NCBI GenBank assembly: GCA_946186725.1
Contig: CAMHOI010000020.1
Location: 1 to 11,162 of the forward strand
Source: an uncultured Clostridia bacterium
Lineage (GTDB): Bacteria > Bacillota > Clostridia > Oscillospirales > Acutalibacteraceae
Length of the DNA stretch: 11,162 nt
Direction: 5' to 3'
Positions 1 to 6,068 of the stretch are shown one piece after another. Within the stretch, counting starts at the first letter, position 1, and each line of letters starts with the position of its first letter. The notes beneath the pieces are model-generated. The model had not been told where the DNA came from and searched no databases. It saw only the letters and a list, made by a program, of their open reading frames with translations. The position numbers and the translations under genes were made by a program.

Positions 1-1
1 G

Positions 2-1444
2 ATCTTTCCCGACCGCTTCTTCGCCTCCGGCCGCCCCAAGGAAAACGTTCCCGCCGACCGCTTTCTGTGTACAGACTGGGAGGCGACGCCCGCCTGGCGG
101 CAGGACGGGGAGCCGCGCTCCCTGGGCAACGACTACTACGGCGGCGATCTCCGGGGGATCGAACAGAAGCTCGACTATCTGCAAAGCTTGGGCGTTACCA
201 TCCTCTACCTCAATCCCATTTTCGAGGGCCATTCCAACCACCGCTACAACACCGCCGACTATACCCGCGTCGATCCGCTGCTTGGCAGCGAGGAGGACTT
301 CTCCTCCCTCTGCCGGGAGGCGAAGAAGCGGGGAATGGCGGTCATTCTGGACGGCGTGTTCTCCCACACCGGCGCCGACAGCCGGTATTACAACAAGTAC
401 GGACGTTACCCCGAAGCGGGTGCCTATCAGTCGAAGTCGTCCCCCTATTATCCCTGGTTCTCCTTCTACGACTGGCCCGACGGCTGCCACTGCTGGTGGG
501 GCGTGCCCTCCCTGCCCGAGGTCAACGAGGAGGAGCCCTCCTTCGTCGACTACGTCTGCGGGGAGAACGGGGTGCTCCGCCGGTGGATGCGCCTGGGCGC
601 GTCGGGCTGGCGGCTGGACGTCGCCGACGAGCTGCCCGACGGCTTCCTTGACCGTGTGCGCGAGGCCGTCAAGGCCGAAAACCCCGACGCCCTCCTGCTC
701 GGAGAGGTCTGGGAGGACGCCACCACCAAGATCAGCCACGGCGGACGGCGCCGTTTCCTGCTGGGGCGGCAGGTCGATTCGGTGATGAATTATCCCTGGC
801 GCGCCGCCATCCTCGCCTTTGCGGGGGGCGGCCCGGCCGCCGAGCTGCGCCTGGCGGTCGAGGAGCTGCTCGCCCACTATCCCAAGGGCGCCCTCGATCT
901 GATGATGAACCACGTCGGCACCCACGATACCGAGCGGGTGCTGTCGGTGCTGGGCGGGGCGCCCCTCGGTCTGGAGCGCGCCGCCCAGGCGGACGTCCGC
1001 CTCACCCCCGAACAGCGGGAGCGGGGCCTGCGCCGCCTCCGGCTCGCCGCCGTGCTGCAGTACGCGCTGCCCGGCCTGCCCTCCCTCTATTACGGAGACG
1101 AGGCGGGGGTGGAGGGCCTGCGCGACCCCTTCAACCGCACCGGTTACCCCTGGGGGAAGGAGGACGCCGATCTGCTCGCCTTTTACCGCGAACTGGGGCG
1201 GCGGAGAAAGCACCCCGCCTTTGCGGGCGGGGAGATCGCCTTCGTCGGACAGGGGGCGTGCTGGATCGCCTTCACCCGTCAAAAGGAGGATCGCCGAGTC
1301 CTGATCGTCGTCAACGCGGGCGAAAGCGACTGCCGTCTCCCGTTGGGGGACGACTGGCGGGCCGCCGACCGCTGGGGCGGCGCGTGGGCGCCGGACGGCG
1401 CTCTGAGCGTCGGGCCGGAGAGCTTCGCCCTGCTTGCCTTGTAG
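2..1444 (+). CDS. GH13 alpha-amylase family glycosidase (neopullulanase/cyclomaltodextrinase-like), 5' partial
   Basis: The reading frame is open to the left edge, so the true start lies outside; 480 residues and the stop are visible. It probably hydrolyses alpha-1,4 (and perhaps alpha-1,6) bonds in maltodextrins or starch fragments, likely in the cytoplasm, though any signal peptide would be off-window. The visible part starts with IFPDRF, typical of the beginning of a GH13 barrel. GH13 regions follow in order: DGVFSH (region I, with Ser where Asn is more usual), GWRLDVADE with nucleophile Asp at 617-619, LLGEVWE with acid/base Glu at 704-706, and GTHDTER with the His-Asp pair at 923-928. 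A C-terminal beta domain ends the protein. An N-terminal CBM34-like domain may exist upstream. GH13 membership is secure; the exact substrate is not. Confidence 0.95.
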   Translation: MFPDRFFASGRPKENVPADRFLCTDWEATPAWRQDGEPRSLGNDYYGGDLRGIEQKLDYLQSLGVTILYLNPIFEGHSNHRYNTADYTRVDPLLGSEEDFSSLCREAKKRGMAVILDGVFSHTGADSRYYNKYGRYPEAGAYQSKSSPYYPWFSFYDWPDGCHCWWGVPSLPEVNEEEPSFVDYVCGENGVLRRWMRLGASGWRLDVADELPDGFLDRVREAVKAENPDALLLGEVWEDATTKISHGGRRRFLLGRQVDSVMNYPWRAAILAFAGGGPAAELRLAVEELLAHYPKGALDLMMNHVGTHDTERVLSVLGGAPLGLERAAQADVRLTPEQRERGLRRLRLAAVLQYALPGLPSLYYGDEAGVEGLRDPFNRTGYPWGKEDADLLAFYRELGRRRKHPAFAGGEIAFVGQGACWIAFTRQKEDRRVLIVVNAGESDCRLPLGDDWRAADRWGGAWAPDGALSVGPESFALLAL

Positions 1445-1450
1445 CGATCA

Positions 1451-1485
1451 AAAAAGCCGCTTCGTTTCCTGCGAAGCGGCTTTTT
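1451..1485. terminator. Bidirectional intrinsic terminator
   Basis: A perfect 14-bp stem (1451-1464 with 1472-1485) has a 7-nt loop and A5/T5 ends, so it works in both directions. It separates the convergent GH13 gene (+) and lipoprotein gene (-) and starts 6 bases after the GH13 stop. Confidence 0.95.
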
Positions 1486-1497
1486 CTGTGTTCAGGA

Positions 1498-2505
1498 TCA
1501 ATCCATCTTTTCGATGTACCCCGCCGTAGGCAGCAGATACATTTCGTCGGTGACGGGCTCGTACCGCCCGTTCCAATCGTGGTCGGTGAAGCCGAGGTCG
1601 GCCTTGTAGATATCCCCGGTCTCGGTGTCGTACACCCGCTCGTAGCCCAGCGTAGCGTCGCTCTGCTTCTGGCTGATGACGTCGTAGGACGACTGCCGCG
1701 CCTGCCAGCCCGAGGAGATGACGTCAGCGGTCTGCTGATAGACGGCGGCGTTGGCCTTGATGGATTCGGCCAGCACCGTCTCCTGCCCGTAGAAGCCGCT
1801 CGTGAACGTCTCGGAGAACCGGATGGAGGCGACGCACCGGTTGAGGACCGGCTCCCAGTCGGGCAGCTCGCCGTCGGGCACGGTGAAGCAGATGATGTTG
1901 TACACGCACAGCGCCGTGACGTAATAAAGACTGACGTCCTTGATGGCGCAGGTGAATACGCCGTCCACCTTGCGGTCGTTCTCGTTGGTGCAGGTGCCGC
2001 GGATGATCTCGCCCCCGATCTCGTTGGTGCCCAGCGAGTCGGTCTTGGCGACCGTTCCCAAGCGGGGATAGAAGAAGCGGCCCGTGCCGTCCACGTCCAG
2101 CGCCTGTGTCAGTACGGAAAAGAACTGCTCGGTGGTCTGCGGCTCCACAACGGGCAGATCGGACATGACGGAATGGTAAAAGCGGTTGTACCAGTCCTTC
2201 ATCTCCTGGGTCTTGAGGAACCCTTCCGCCTTCATCATGAAAAAGAGGCGGTAGTCGGTGTTCTGCGGATCGTAGGCGGTGAACGCGTAGTGGATGTAAT
2301 CGAAAGCGCCCACCTCCACCGTCCATCCCTTGGGGATCTGAAAGGAGACCAGCCCGTTGTCAAAGGTATCCGTCGTCACGCTTTTGGCGGCGCTCGGGGT
2401 GATTCTGACCTGCGGGCCGAGGGCGCAGCCCGACGCGCCGATCAGGATCGCCGCCGCGGACAGCAGGGCGACGAGGACGAAGAACGGCTTTCTTTTGGCT
2501 CTCAT
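1498..2505 (-). CDS. Uncharacterised lipoprotein
   Basis: The 335-residue product starts with a lipoprotein signal peptide: basic n-region (RAKRK), hydrophobic core, and lipobox GASGC with Cys27 as the lipidation site. It should sit on the outer face of the membrane. The start is supported by AAGGAGG at 2513-2519, 7 bases upstream. Residues 45-155 (around FDNGLVSFQIPKGW) resemble the general style of PsbP/DcrB-like extracytoplasmic domains, but I do not recognise a family. The C-terminal tail has a motif-like stretch with ERVYDTETGDIYKADLGF, which looks like a small separate beta module. No enzyme motif is visible. It is monocistronic and convergent with the GH13 gene; no confident promoter was found upstream. 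Confidence 0.9.
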   Translation of the reverse strand: MRAKRKPFFVLVALLSAAAILIGASGCALGPQVRITPSAAKSVTTDTFDNGLVSFQIPKGWTVEVGAFDYIHYAFTAYDPQNTDYRLFFMMKAEGFLKTQEMKDWYNRFYHSVMSDLPVVEPQTTEQFFSVLTQALDVDGTGRFFYPRLGTVAKTDSLGTNEIGGEIIRGTCTNENDRKVDGVFTCAIKDVSLYYVTALCVYNIICFTVPDGELPDWEPVLNRCVASIRFSETFTSGFYGQETVLAESIKANAAVYQQTADVISSGWQARQSSYDVISQKQSDATLGYERVYDTETGDIYKADLGFTDHDWNGRYEPVTDEMYLLPTAGYIEKMD

Positions 2506-2512
2506 GGCGCAA

Positions 2513-2519
2513 CCTCCTT
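2513..2519 (-). promoter_or_regulatory. Ribosome binding site of the lipoprotein gene
   Basis: AAGGAGG on the minus strand, 7 bases before the ATG at 2503-2505, fixes that start. Confidence 0.85.
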
Positions 2520-2639
2520 GCGGATTCTGCTTTCAGCTTACCATGTTGTTTTCCAAAATGCACGAAAAAATTTTTATTTTTCGCATAAGAGGGGTTGAAC
2601 GGTGCAAACTATGACCGATTGGTAAAGGAGTTGAGAACA

Positions 2640-2855
2640 ATGTTGGATAAAACCGCGCTCGTTTTGACCATCATCGGCGCCCTCAACTGGGGGAGCATCG
2701 GTCTGTTCCGGTTCGATATCGTGGCCTGGCTCTTCGGAGGCCAGACGGCGGTCATCAGCCGGATCGTCTACACTCTGGTCGCTTTGGCCGGCTTGTGGTG
2801 CCTGTCGCTGCTCTTCCGCCACGACGGCGACGTCGTCGAGAACATCGAGCGATAG
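2640..2855 (+). CDS. DUF378 (YuzA-like) small membrane protein
   Basis: This 71-residue protein has two predicted membrane segments (about residues 6-24 and 40-59) and the family signature IIGALNWGSIGLF followed by FDIVAWLFGG and SRIVYTLVALAGL. DUF378 proteins have no established function. The open frame extends upstream to 2595, but the ATG at 2640 is chosen because AAAGGAG (2624-2630) lies 9 bases before it and family members begin just before the first membrane helix. The polar tail HDGDVVENIER is short. The gene stands alone, divergent from the lipoprotein gene and convergent with the XRE operon. An AT-rich 7-bp inverted repeat at 2563-2583 lies in the divergent intergenic region; no clear promoter was identified there. 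Confidence 0.9.
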   Translation: MLDKTALVLTIIGALNWGSIGLFRFDIVAWLFGGQTAVISRIVYTLVALAGLWCLSLLFRHDGDVVENIER

Positions 2856-2886
2856 TCGGGACGACCCCATCTCTGCCGATCAAAAA

Positions 2887-2918
2887 GCGCCCGTCGGAGC
2901 CACTGCTCCGGCGGGCGT
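2887..2918. terminator. Intrinsic terminator between convergent genes
   Basis: A 13-bp stem with one G-T pair (2888-2900 with 2905-2917) has a 4-nt loop. Read on the minus strand it is followed by TTTTT (2882-2886), so it mainly ends the XRE operon. In the + direction, after the DUF378 gene, the T tract is weaker. It starts 3 bases beyond the XRE stop codon. Confidence 0.85.
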
Positions 2919-2921
2919 GAT

Positions 2922-3608
2922 TTATTCTTCCCGGCTTTCCAGCGCACGGCCGATACGATCCTCGACCATGTCCACGAGGGTAAGCAAGCTGGGCGCGTAG
3001 AGAGGAAAACTCTCACTCAGTTTGTCGGGCGACACAGAAAGGGGCTGATTGCCCTCGGGATTCCGACGGGTGTTCAGCGCGGCGTCCACGGCCCTGGCCT
3101 CGCACAGGGAGGCGTAACCCGTCGCCAGCCCGCCGTAGCCGTAGGAGGGCAGGGAGAACATGCCTTTCGGATTGGCGCGGTTGGCCGCGTGGATCACCCG
3201 AAGTACGCGGTAGACCGTCGTCATGAGCAGGTCGACGGCGTTCCCGGACAACTCCTGGTTGCCCACCTGCATCAGCAGGTCGAAGAGGACGTTGAGAGAG
3301 TTGACGATCAGCCGCTTGCCGAAGAGCAGTTCACGGGAGCTGACGAGCAGATCGCTGCCCTTGGCGGGCAGATCGGTCAGCGTGATGGTCGCGCCCGTGC
3401 GCTCGGCGGAGCGGCCCAGAAGATAATCGCAGCTGACGCGGTAGAACTCCGCCGCGTCCACCAGAAAGTCAAGCCCGCACTCGCGCTTGCCGTTCTCGTA
3501 GTGGGACAGAAGGGCCTGACTGACGCCCAGGGCGCCGGCGGCCTCCTTCTGGGAGAGGCCGCGCTCCTTGCGCAGCAGGGTCAGGATGCGGGGAAAATCA
3601 TTGTTCAT
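2922..3608 (-). CDS. XRE-family transcriptional regulator with C-terminal domain of unknown function
   Basis: The 228-residue protein has an N-terminal Cro/C1-type HTH at about residues 7-62 (RILTLLRKERGLSQ, ALGVSQALLSHYENGKR, LVDAAEFYRVSCDYLLGR). About 160 further residues are largely helical, with no recognised motif, and could bind a ligand or oligomerise. The ATG at 3606-3608 is chosen because GGGAGG (3615-3620) lies 6 bases before it and the HTH begins right after; a longer upstream open frame is only the shadow of the preceding gene. Its start overlaps the DUF1294 stop by 4 bases (ATGA), so translation is probably coupled. It is the last gene of a four-gene operon and may autoregulate the promoter at 4686-4714; that target is inference. 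Confidence 0.9.
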   Translation of the reverse strand: MNNDFPRILTLLRKERGLSQKEAAGALGVSQALLSHYENGKRECGLDFLVDAAEFYRVSCDYLLGRSAERTGATITLTDLPAKGSDLLVSSRELLFGKRLIVNSLNVLFDLLMQVGNQELSGNAVDLLMTTVYRVLRVIHAANRANPKGMFSLPSYGYGGLATGYASLCEARAVDAALNTRRNPEGNQPLSVSPDKLSESFPLYAPSLLTLVDMVEDRIGRALESREE

Positions 3609-3886
3609 AAGACGCCTCCCACGAACAGCAGGATCAGCAGAGCGATCTGGACGGCCAGAATGAGGGGCACGCCCAAAGTAAACTTGAGCTTTTTTGTCTT
3701 GTGCCGCACGGCGTACATGGCGATCCATTCGCCGAGCGCGCCTCCCATCGCGGCCAAAAAGAGAAGGTGCGATTCCGGGATCCGCCGCTCTCCGCGCCGG
3801 GCGGCCTTTTTATCGTGTGCCGTAACGCGGGCGGTCAGCAGATTGATCGCCGCCAGGTACAGCACGAGGATCAGAACGGGATTCAT
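3605..3886 (-). CDS. DUF1294 small membrane protein
   Basis: This 93-residue protein has three hydrophobic segments (about 2-19, 40-59, 70-92) and the DUF1294 signature: DKKAARRGERRIPE followed by LLFLAAMGGALGEWIAMYAVRHKTKKLKF. The family function is unknown; the conserved RIPE and RHKT(K) motifs lie on loops between helices. The ATG at 3884-3886 has AAGGAGG (3894-3900) 7 bases upstream. It overlaps the zinc-ribbon gene upstream and the XRE gene downstream by 4 bases each, giving a tightly coupled operon. Confidence 0.92.
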   Translation of the reverse strand: MNPVLILVLYLAAINLLTARVTAHDKKAARRGERRIPESHLLFLAAMGGALGEWIAMYAVRHKTKKLKFTLGVPLILAVQIALLILLFVGGVL

Positions 3887-4083
3887 ACGGTTTCCTCCTT
3901 GAAGGCGCGCCTGCAGTCGGGGCAGACCAGGATCTTTTCGGTATGGAAGGGGATCAGGCGAATACATTTGTAGTAGAGCCCCGTCGTCGTGTCGAAAGCG
4001 GCCGTTTCACGCTCTTTGCCGCAGAAGGGACAGCGCGCCGTGCGCTTGCCCGCGTCGCTTACGCGGCCGTCCACGCCGATCAC
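3883..4083 (-). CDS. Small zinc-ribbon protein
   Basis: This 66-residue product has two CxxC knuckles, CPFC (18-21) and CPDC (54-57), about 32 residues apart, as expected for one zinc-ribbon fold. A lone Cys40 and His47 lie between them. Partner and role are unknown. The GTG at 4081-4083 is proposed as start because it forms a GTGA overlap with the stop of the isochorismatase-like gene, matching the ATGA overlaps of the next two junctions; a weak AAAGGTG lies upstream. A second GTG at 4072-4074 is an alternative. A longer open frame to 4251 runs inside the isochorismatase-like gene and lacks protein-like composition, so it was not used. Confidence 0.8.
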   Translation of the reverse strand: MIGVDGRVSDAGKRTARCPFCGKERETAAFDTTTGLYYKCIRLIPFHTEKILVCPDCRRAFKEETV

Positions 4084-4655
4084 GGGATCACCTTTCCGCC
4101 CAGACGGGCGATCATGGCCAGGGAGGCCTCCAGCGCCTCCCGATCGGCGCAGGCCACCAGGCGGCGACGCACCAGGATCTCGCTCTCGGGGGAGGCGGCG
4201 GACGCGATCACGGCGGTGCAAAGCAGAGAGAGCTGCGTTTCGATCCCGCACAGCTCGACGACGGCGTAGGGCCCCTTTTGCCCGACGATCTCCGCCGCAG
4301 AGAGCCCGCCCGCGGCTCCTTTTTCGGTTACATAAGCGGCGGGTGCGATCCTGCCGCCGGCATGGCGTTGAATCAACGTCAGCTCATCGGCCAGACGGGC
4401 CAGCTTGCCGTACAGCGCATGGCCGGGCGTGCCTTTGATGGCGTGTTTGACGGGGTTGCGCCGCCCTTCGCGGGTGAGCAGATACTTCTGCTCGTGGCTG
4501 TCCAGCAGGAAGAGTACGTCCCCGCCCTCGGCCACGCAGGCGCGTGCCGCTTCGCACACGGGCGACTCCAGCGCGGCGGCTTCGGCAAAGCCCAACGGGC
4601 CCTCCACGAAGTCCCGCTGACAATCGATTACGATCAACAGCCGTCTGCCTGCCAT
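4080..4655 (-). CDS. Isochorismatase/nicotinamidase-like cysteine hydrolase with altered active site
   Basis: The 191-residue protein matches the isochorismatase-like alpha/beta hydrolase fold. LLIVIDCQRDF carries the catalytic Asp (Asp11), HAIKGTPGHAL matches the family HxxxGTxG motif, and ELCGIETQLSLLCTAVIA matches the segment that normally reads GxxTDxCVxxTA. Aligning that segment by its G, T and TA residues puts Ser143 at the nucleophilic Cys position, with a Cys three residues later (Cys146). The position expected for the catalytic Lys appears to be Arg97 (LIQRH). It may be a pseudoenzyme or use an altered chemistry. The ATG at 4653-4655 is preferred because GAGGGGG lies 8 bases upstream; a GTG at 4664 has no usable spacing. 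First gene of the operon. Confidence 0.88.
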   Translation of the reverse strand: MAGRRLLIVIDCQRDFVEGPLGFAEAAALESPVCEAARACVAEGGDVLFLLDSHEQKYLLTREGRRNPVKHAIKGTPGHALYGKLARLADELTLIQRHAGGRIAPAAYVTEKGAAGGLSAAEIVGQKGPYAVVELCGIETQLSLLCTAVIASAASPESEILVRRRLVACADREALEASLAMIARLGGKVIP

Positions 4656-4685
4656 CCAAAGCACCCCCTCTATTACTCTCCGTAT

Positions 4686-4714
4686 ATTTTACATGATGAA
4701 AAATACGCTGTCAA
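4686..4714 (-). promoter_or_regulatory. Promoter of the isochorismatase-like/zinc-ribbon/DUF1294/XRE operon
   Basis: On the minus strand, -35 TTGACA (4709-4714), a 17-bp spacer and -10 TAAAAT (4686-4691) form a near-consensus vegetative promoter. Transcription should begin about 25 bases before the ATG, upstream of the GAGGGGG ribosome site. Confidence 0.85.
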
Positions 4715-4726
4715 GTTGGCTTTTTT

Positions 4727-4751
4727 CCCGCATTTTCCGTTGAAATGCGGG
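4727..4751. promoter_or_regulatory. Inverted repeat overlapping a -35 box (possible operator)
   Basis: CCCGCATTT, a 7-nt centre, then AAATGCGGG form a perfect 9-bp inverted repeat. It lies between two divergent promoters, and its right half and centre cover the -35 hexamer (4740-4745) of the rightward one. It has no downstream T tract on either strand, so it is more like an operator than a terminator. Which protein binds it is unknown; the XRE regulator encoded by the leftward operon is a natural suspect. Confidence 0.5.
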
Positions 4752-4768
4752 TGGGAGGATGATATACT
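4740..4768 (+). promoter_or_regulatory. Promoter of the GHL10/amidase operon
   Basis: -35 TTGAAA (4740-4745), a 17-bp spacer and -10 TATACT (4763-4768). Predicted start of transcription is near 4775-4778. This conflicts with the only common start codon at the head of the gene (TTG at 4770). Confidence 0.7.
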
Positions 4769-4769
4769 G

Positions 4770-6053
4770 TTGTTTGGATCTGTCGAAACAGAGGGAAAGT
4801 CGGTTCGGCGCGCCGTCGGCCGGCTCCTCCTCGTCCTTTTCCTTCTCGTTTGGGCGGCCTCGGCCGCGTCCTGCGCCGGGAGCGGGAACGGCCGCGCGCC
4901 GGATCCGTCCGCGTCTTCCGGGGAGGCCGGCTTTGTCCCGCCGCCCGGCGGCGAGATGCGGGGGATGTGGGTGACCTATTTTGAACTGGGCGCCCTCTTT
5001 GACGCGCCCGAGGGGTTTCGTGCCGCCTGGGACGCATTGCTGGACAAGGTTGAGCAGGTGGGAGTCAACGCCCTCTTTGTCCACGTCCGTTCCCACTGTG
5101 ACGCCTACTATCCCTCCGAGCTCTTCCCGTGGAGCAAATACTGTACCGGGAGCAAGGGGACGCCGGGCGCCGATCCCGGTTTTGACCCGCTGGACTATAT
5201 GCTCGCCGCCGCCCATCGGAGGGGCATGGCCTTCCACGCCTGGATCAACCCCTACCGCGTTCTCTACGACTCCGACGATCTCGCAATGCTCGCCGACGAC
5301 AGCCCCGCCAAGCGATGGCTGACCGATGAGGATGGGGGCAACGACAGTTGGGTACAGGCCGCCGCGGGCGGGCTTTACCTCAACCCCGCTGCCGGGCCTG
5401 TGCAGGCGCTGGTGGTGGACGGCGTGCGGGAGCTCGTGTCCCGTTACGACGTTGACGGCGTCCATTTTGACGACTATTTCTACCCCGTGTCCGACGAGTC
5501 CTTCGATGAGCGCGAGTACGTTTCTTATCGCACCGCGGTGTGGGACGACCCTCTGCCGCTGGCCGACTGGCGCCGCGCTCACGTCACCGCCATGTTGGCT
5601 CGCGTGTGCGATACCGTACATACCGTGCGCGGCGGCTGTGTGTTCGGGGTCAGCCCCATGGCGAGCGTGGAAGGCAATTACAGCAGGGCCTACGCCGACG
5701 TCGCCGCCTGGCTGGACGCGGGGGCCGTCGATTATCTCATGCCGCAGCTCTATTTCGGCTTTGAGTATCCCGACGAGACCTGCCGCTTCGACGCTCTGCT
5801 GACCCGGTGGAAGGCGGTTGTCGGAGAAAGAAGCGTCCCTCTGTACGCAGGATTGGGCGCCTATCGCATCAATTCGACCGACTCCGGGCACGAGGAATGG
5901 CGCGCCCGCCACGACCTGCTGGCGCGGCAGATCTGCTGCGGCCGGCAAGAGGGCTGCGCCGGCTACTGCCTCTATTCCTTCGGCGCCCTGTTCACCGACG
6001 ACGAGCCGCACGCCGCCGAGCGCGCCGCGCTGCGCCGATTGCTGGATCACTGA
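4770..6053 (+). CDS. GHL10/DUF187 family glycosidase-like lipoprotein
   Basis: About 427 residues: a signal peptide (VRRAVGR, then a long Leu/Val core) ending in a lipobox-like AASC at Cys35, then a TIM-barrel domain of the GHL10 (DUF187, YngK/FenI-like) family. Motifs in order: MRGMWVTYFEL, VNALFVHVRS, DYMLAAAHRRGMAFHAWINPYR, VDGVHFDDYFYP (Asp234-Asp235), FGVSPMASVEGNYS, and DYLMPQLYF. Family members are thought to cleave glycans of the cell wall or surface; the substrate here is unknown. The start is uncertain: the frame has no ATG or GTG before the signal peptide, only TTG at 4770 (GGGAGG 11 bases upstream), and the promoter at 4740-4768 would start transcription just downstream of it. The ATG at 4954 would delete the signal peptide. 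It is followed after 15 bases by the amidase gene, in one operon. Confidence 0.88.
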   Translation: MFGSVETEGKSVRRAVGRLLLVLFLLVWAASAASCAGSGNGRAPDPSASSGEAGFVPPPGGEMRGMWVTYFELGALFDAPEGFRAAWDALLDKVEQVGVNALFVHVRSHCDAYYPSELFPWSKYCTGSKGTPGADPGFDPLDYMLAAAHRRGMAFHAWINPYRVLYDSDDLAMLADDSPAKRWLTDEDGGNDSWVQAAAGGLYLNPAAGPVQALVVDGVRELVSRYDVDGVHFDDYFYPVSDESFDEREYVSYRTAVWDDPLPLADWRRAHVTAMLARVCDTVHTVRGGCVFGVSPMASVEGNYSRAYADVAAWLDAGAVDYLMPQLYFGFEYPDETCRFDALLTRWKAVVGERSVPLYAGLGAYRINSTDSGHEEWRARHDLLARQICCGRQEGCAGYCLYSFGALFTDDEPHAAERAALRRLLDH

Positions 6054-6068
6054 GAAAGGAGGGCCTGT

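Noticed and set aside
1258..2598. Long + strand open frame across the GH13 end and the lipoprotein gene
   Set aside because: It runs through a strong terminator and is antisense to the lipoprotein, which has a clear signal peptide and ribosome binding site.
3883..4251. Longer version of the zinc-ribbon gene starting at 4251
   Set aside because: The added N-terminal stretch lies within the isochorismatase-like gene and reads as Arg/Gly/Pro-rich shadow sequence; the GTGA overlap start at 4083 fits the operon pattern.
4727..4751. Hairpin read as a terminator
   Set aside because: There is no T tract after the stem on either strand, and it overlaps a promoter; an operator fits better.
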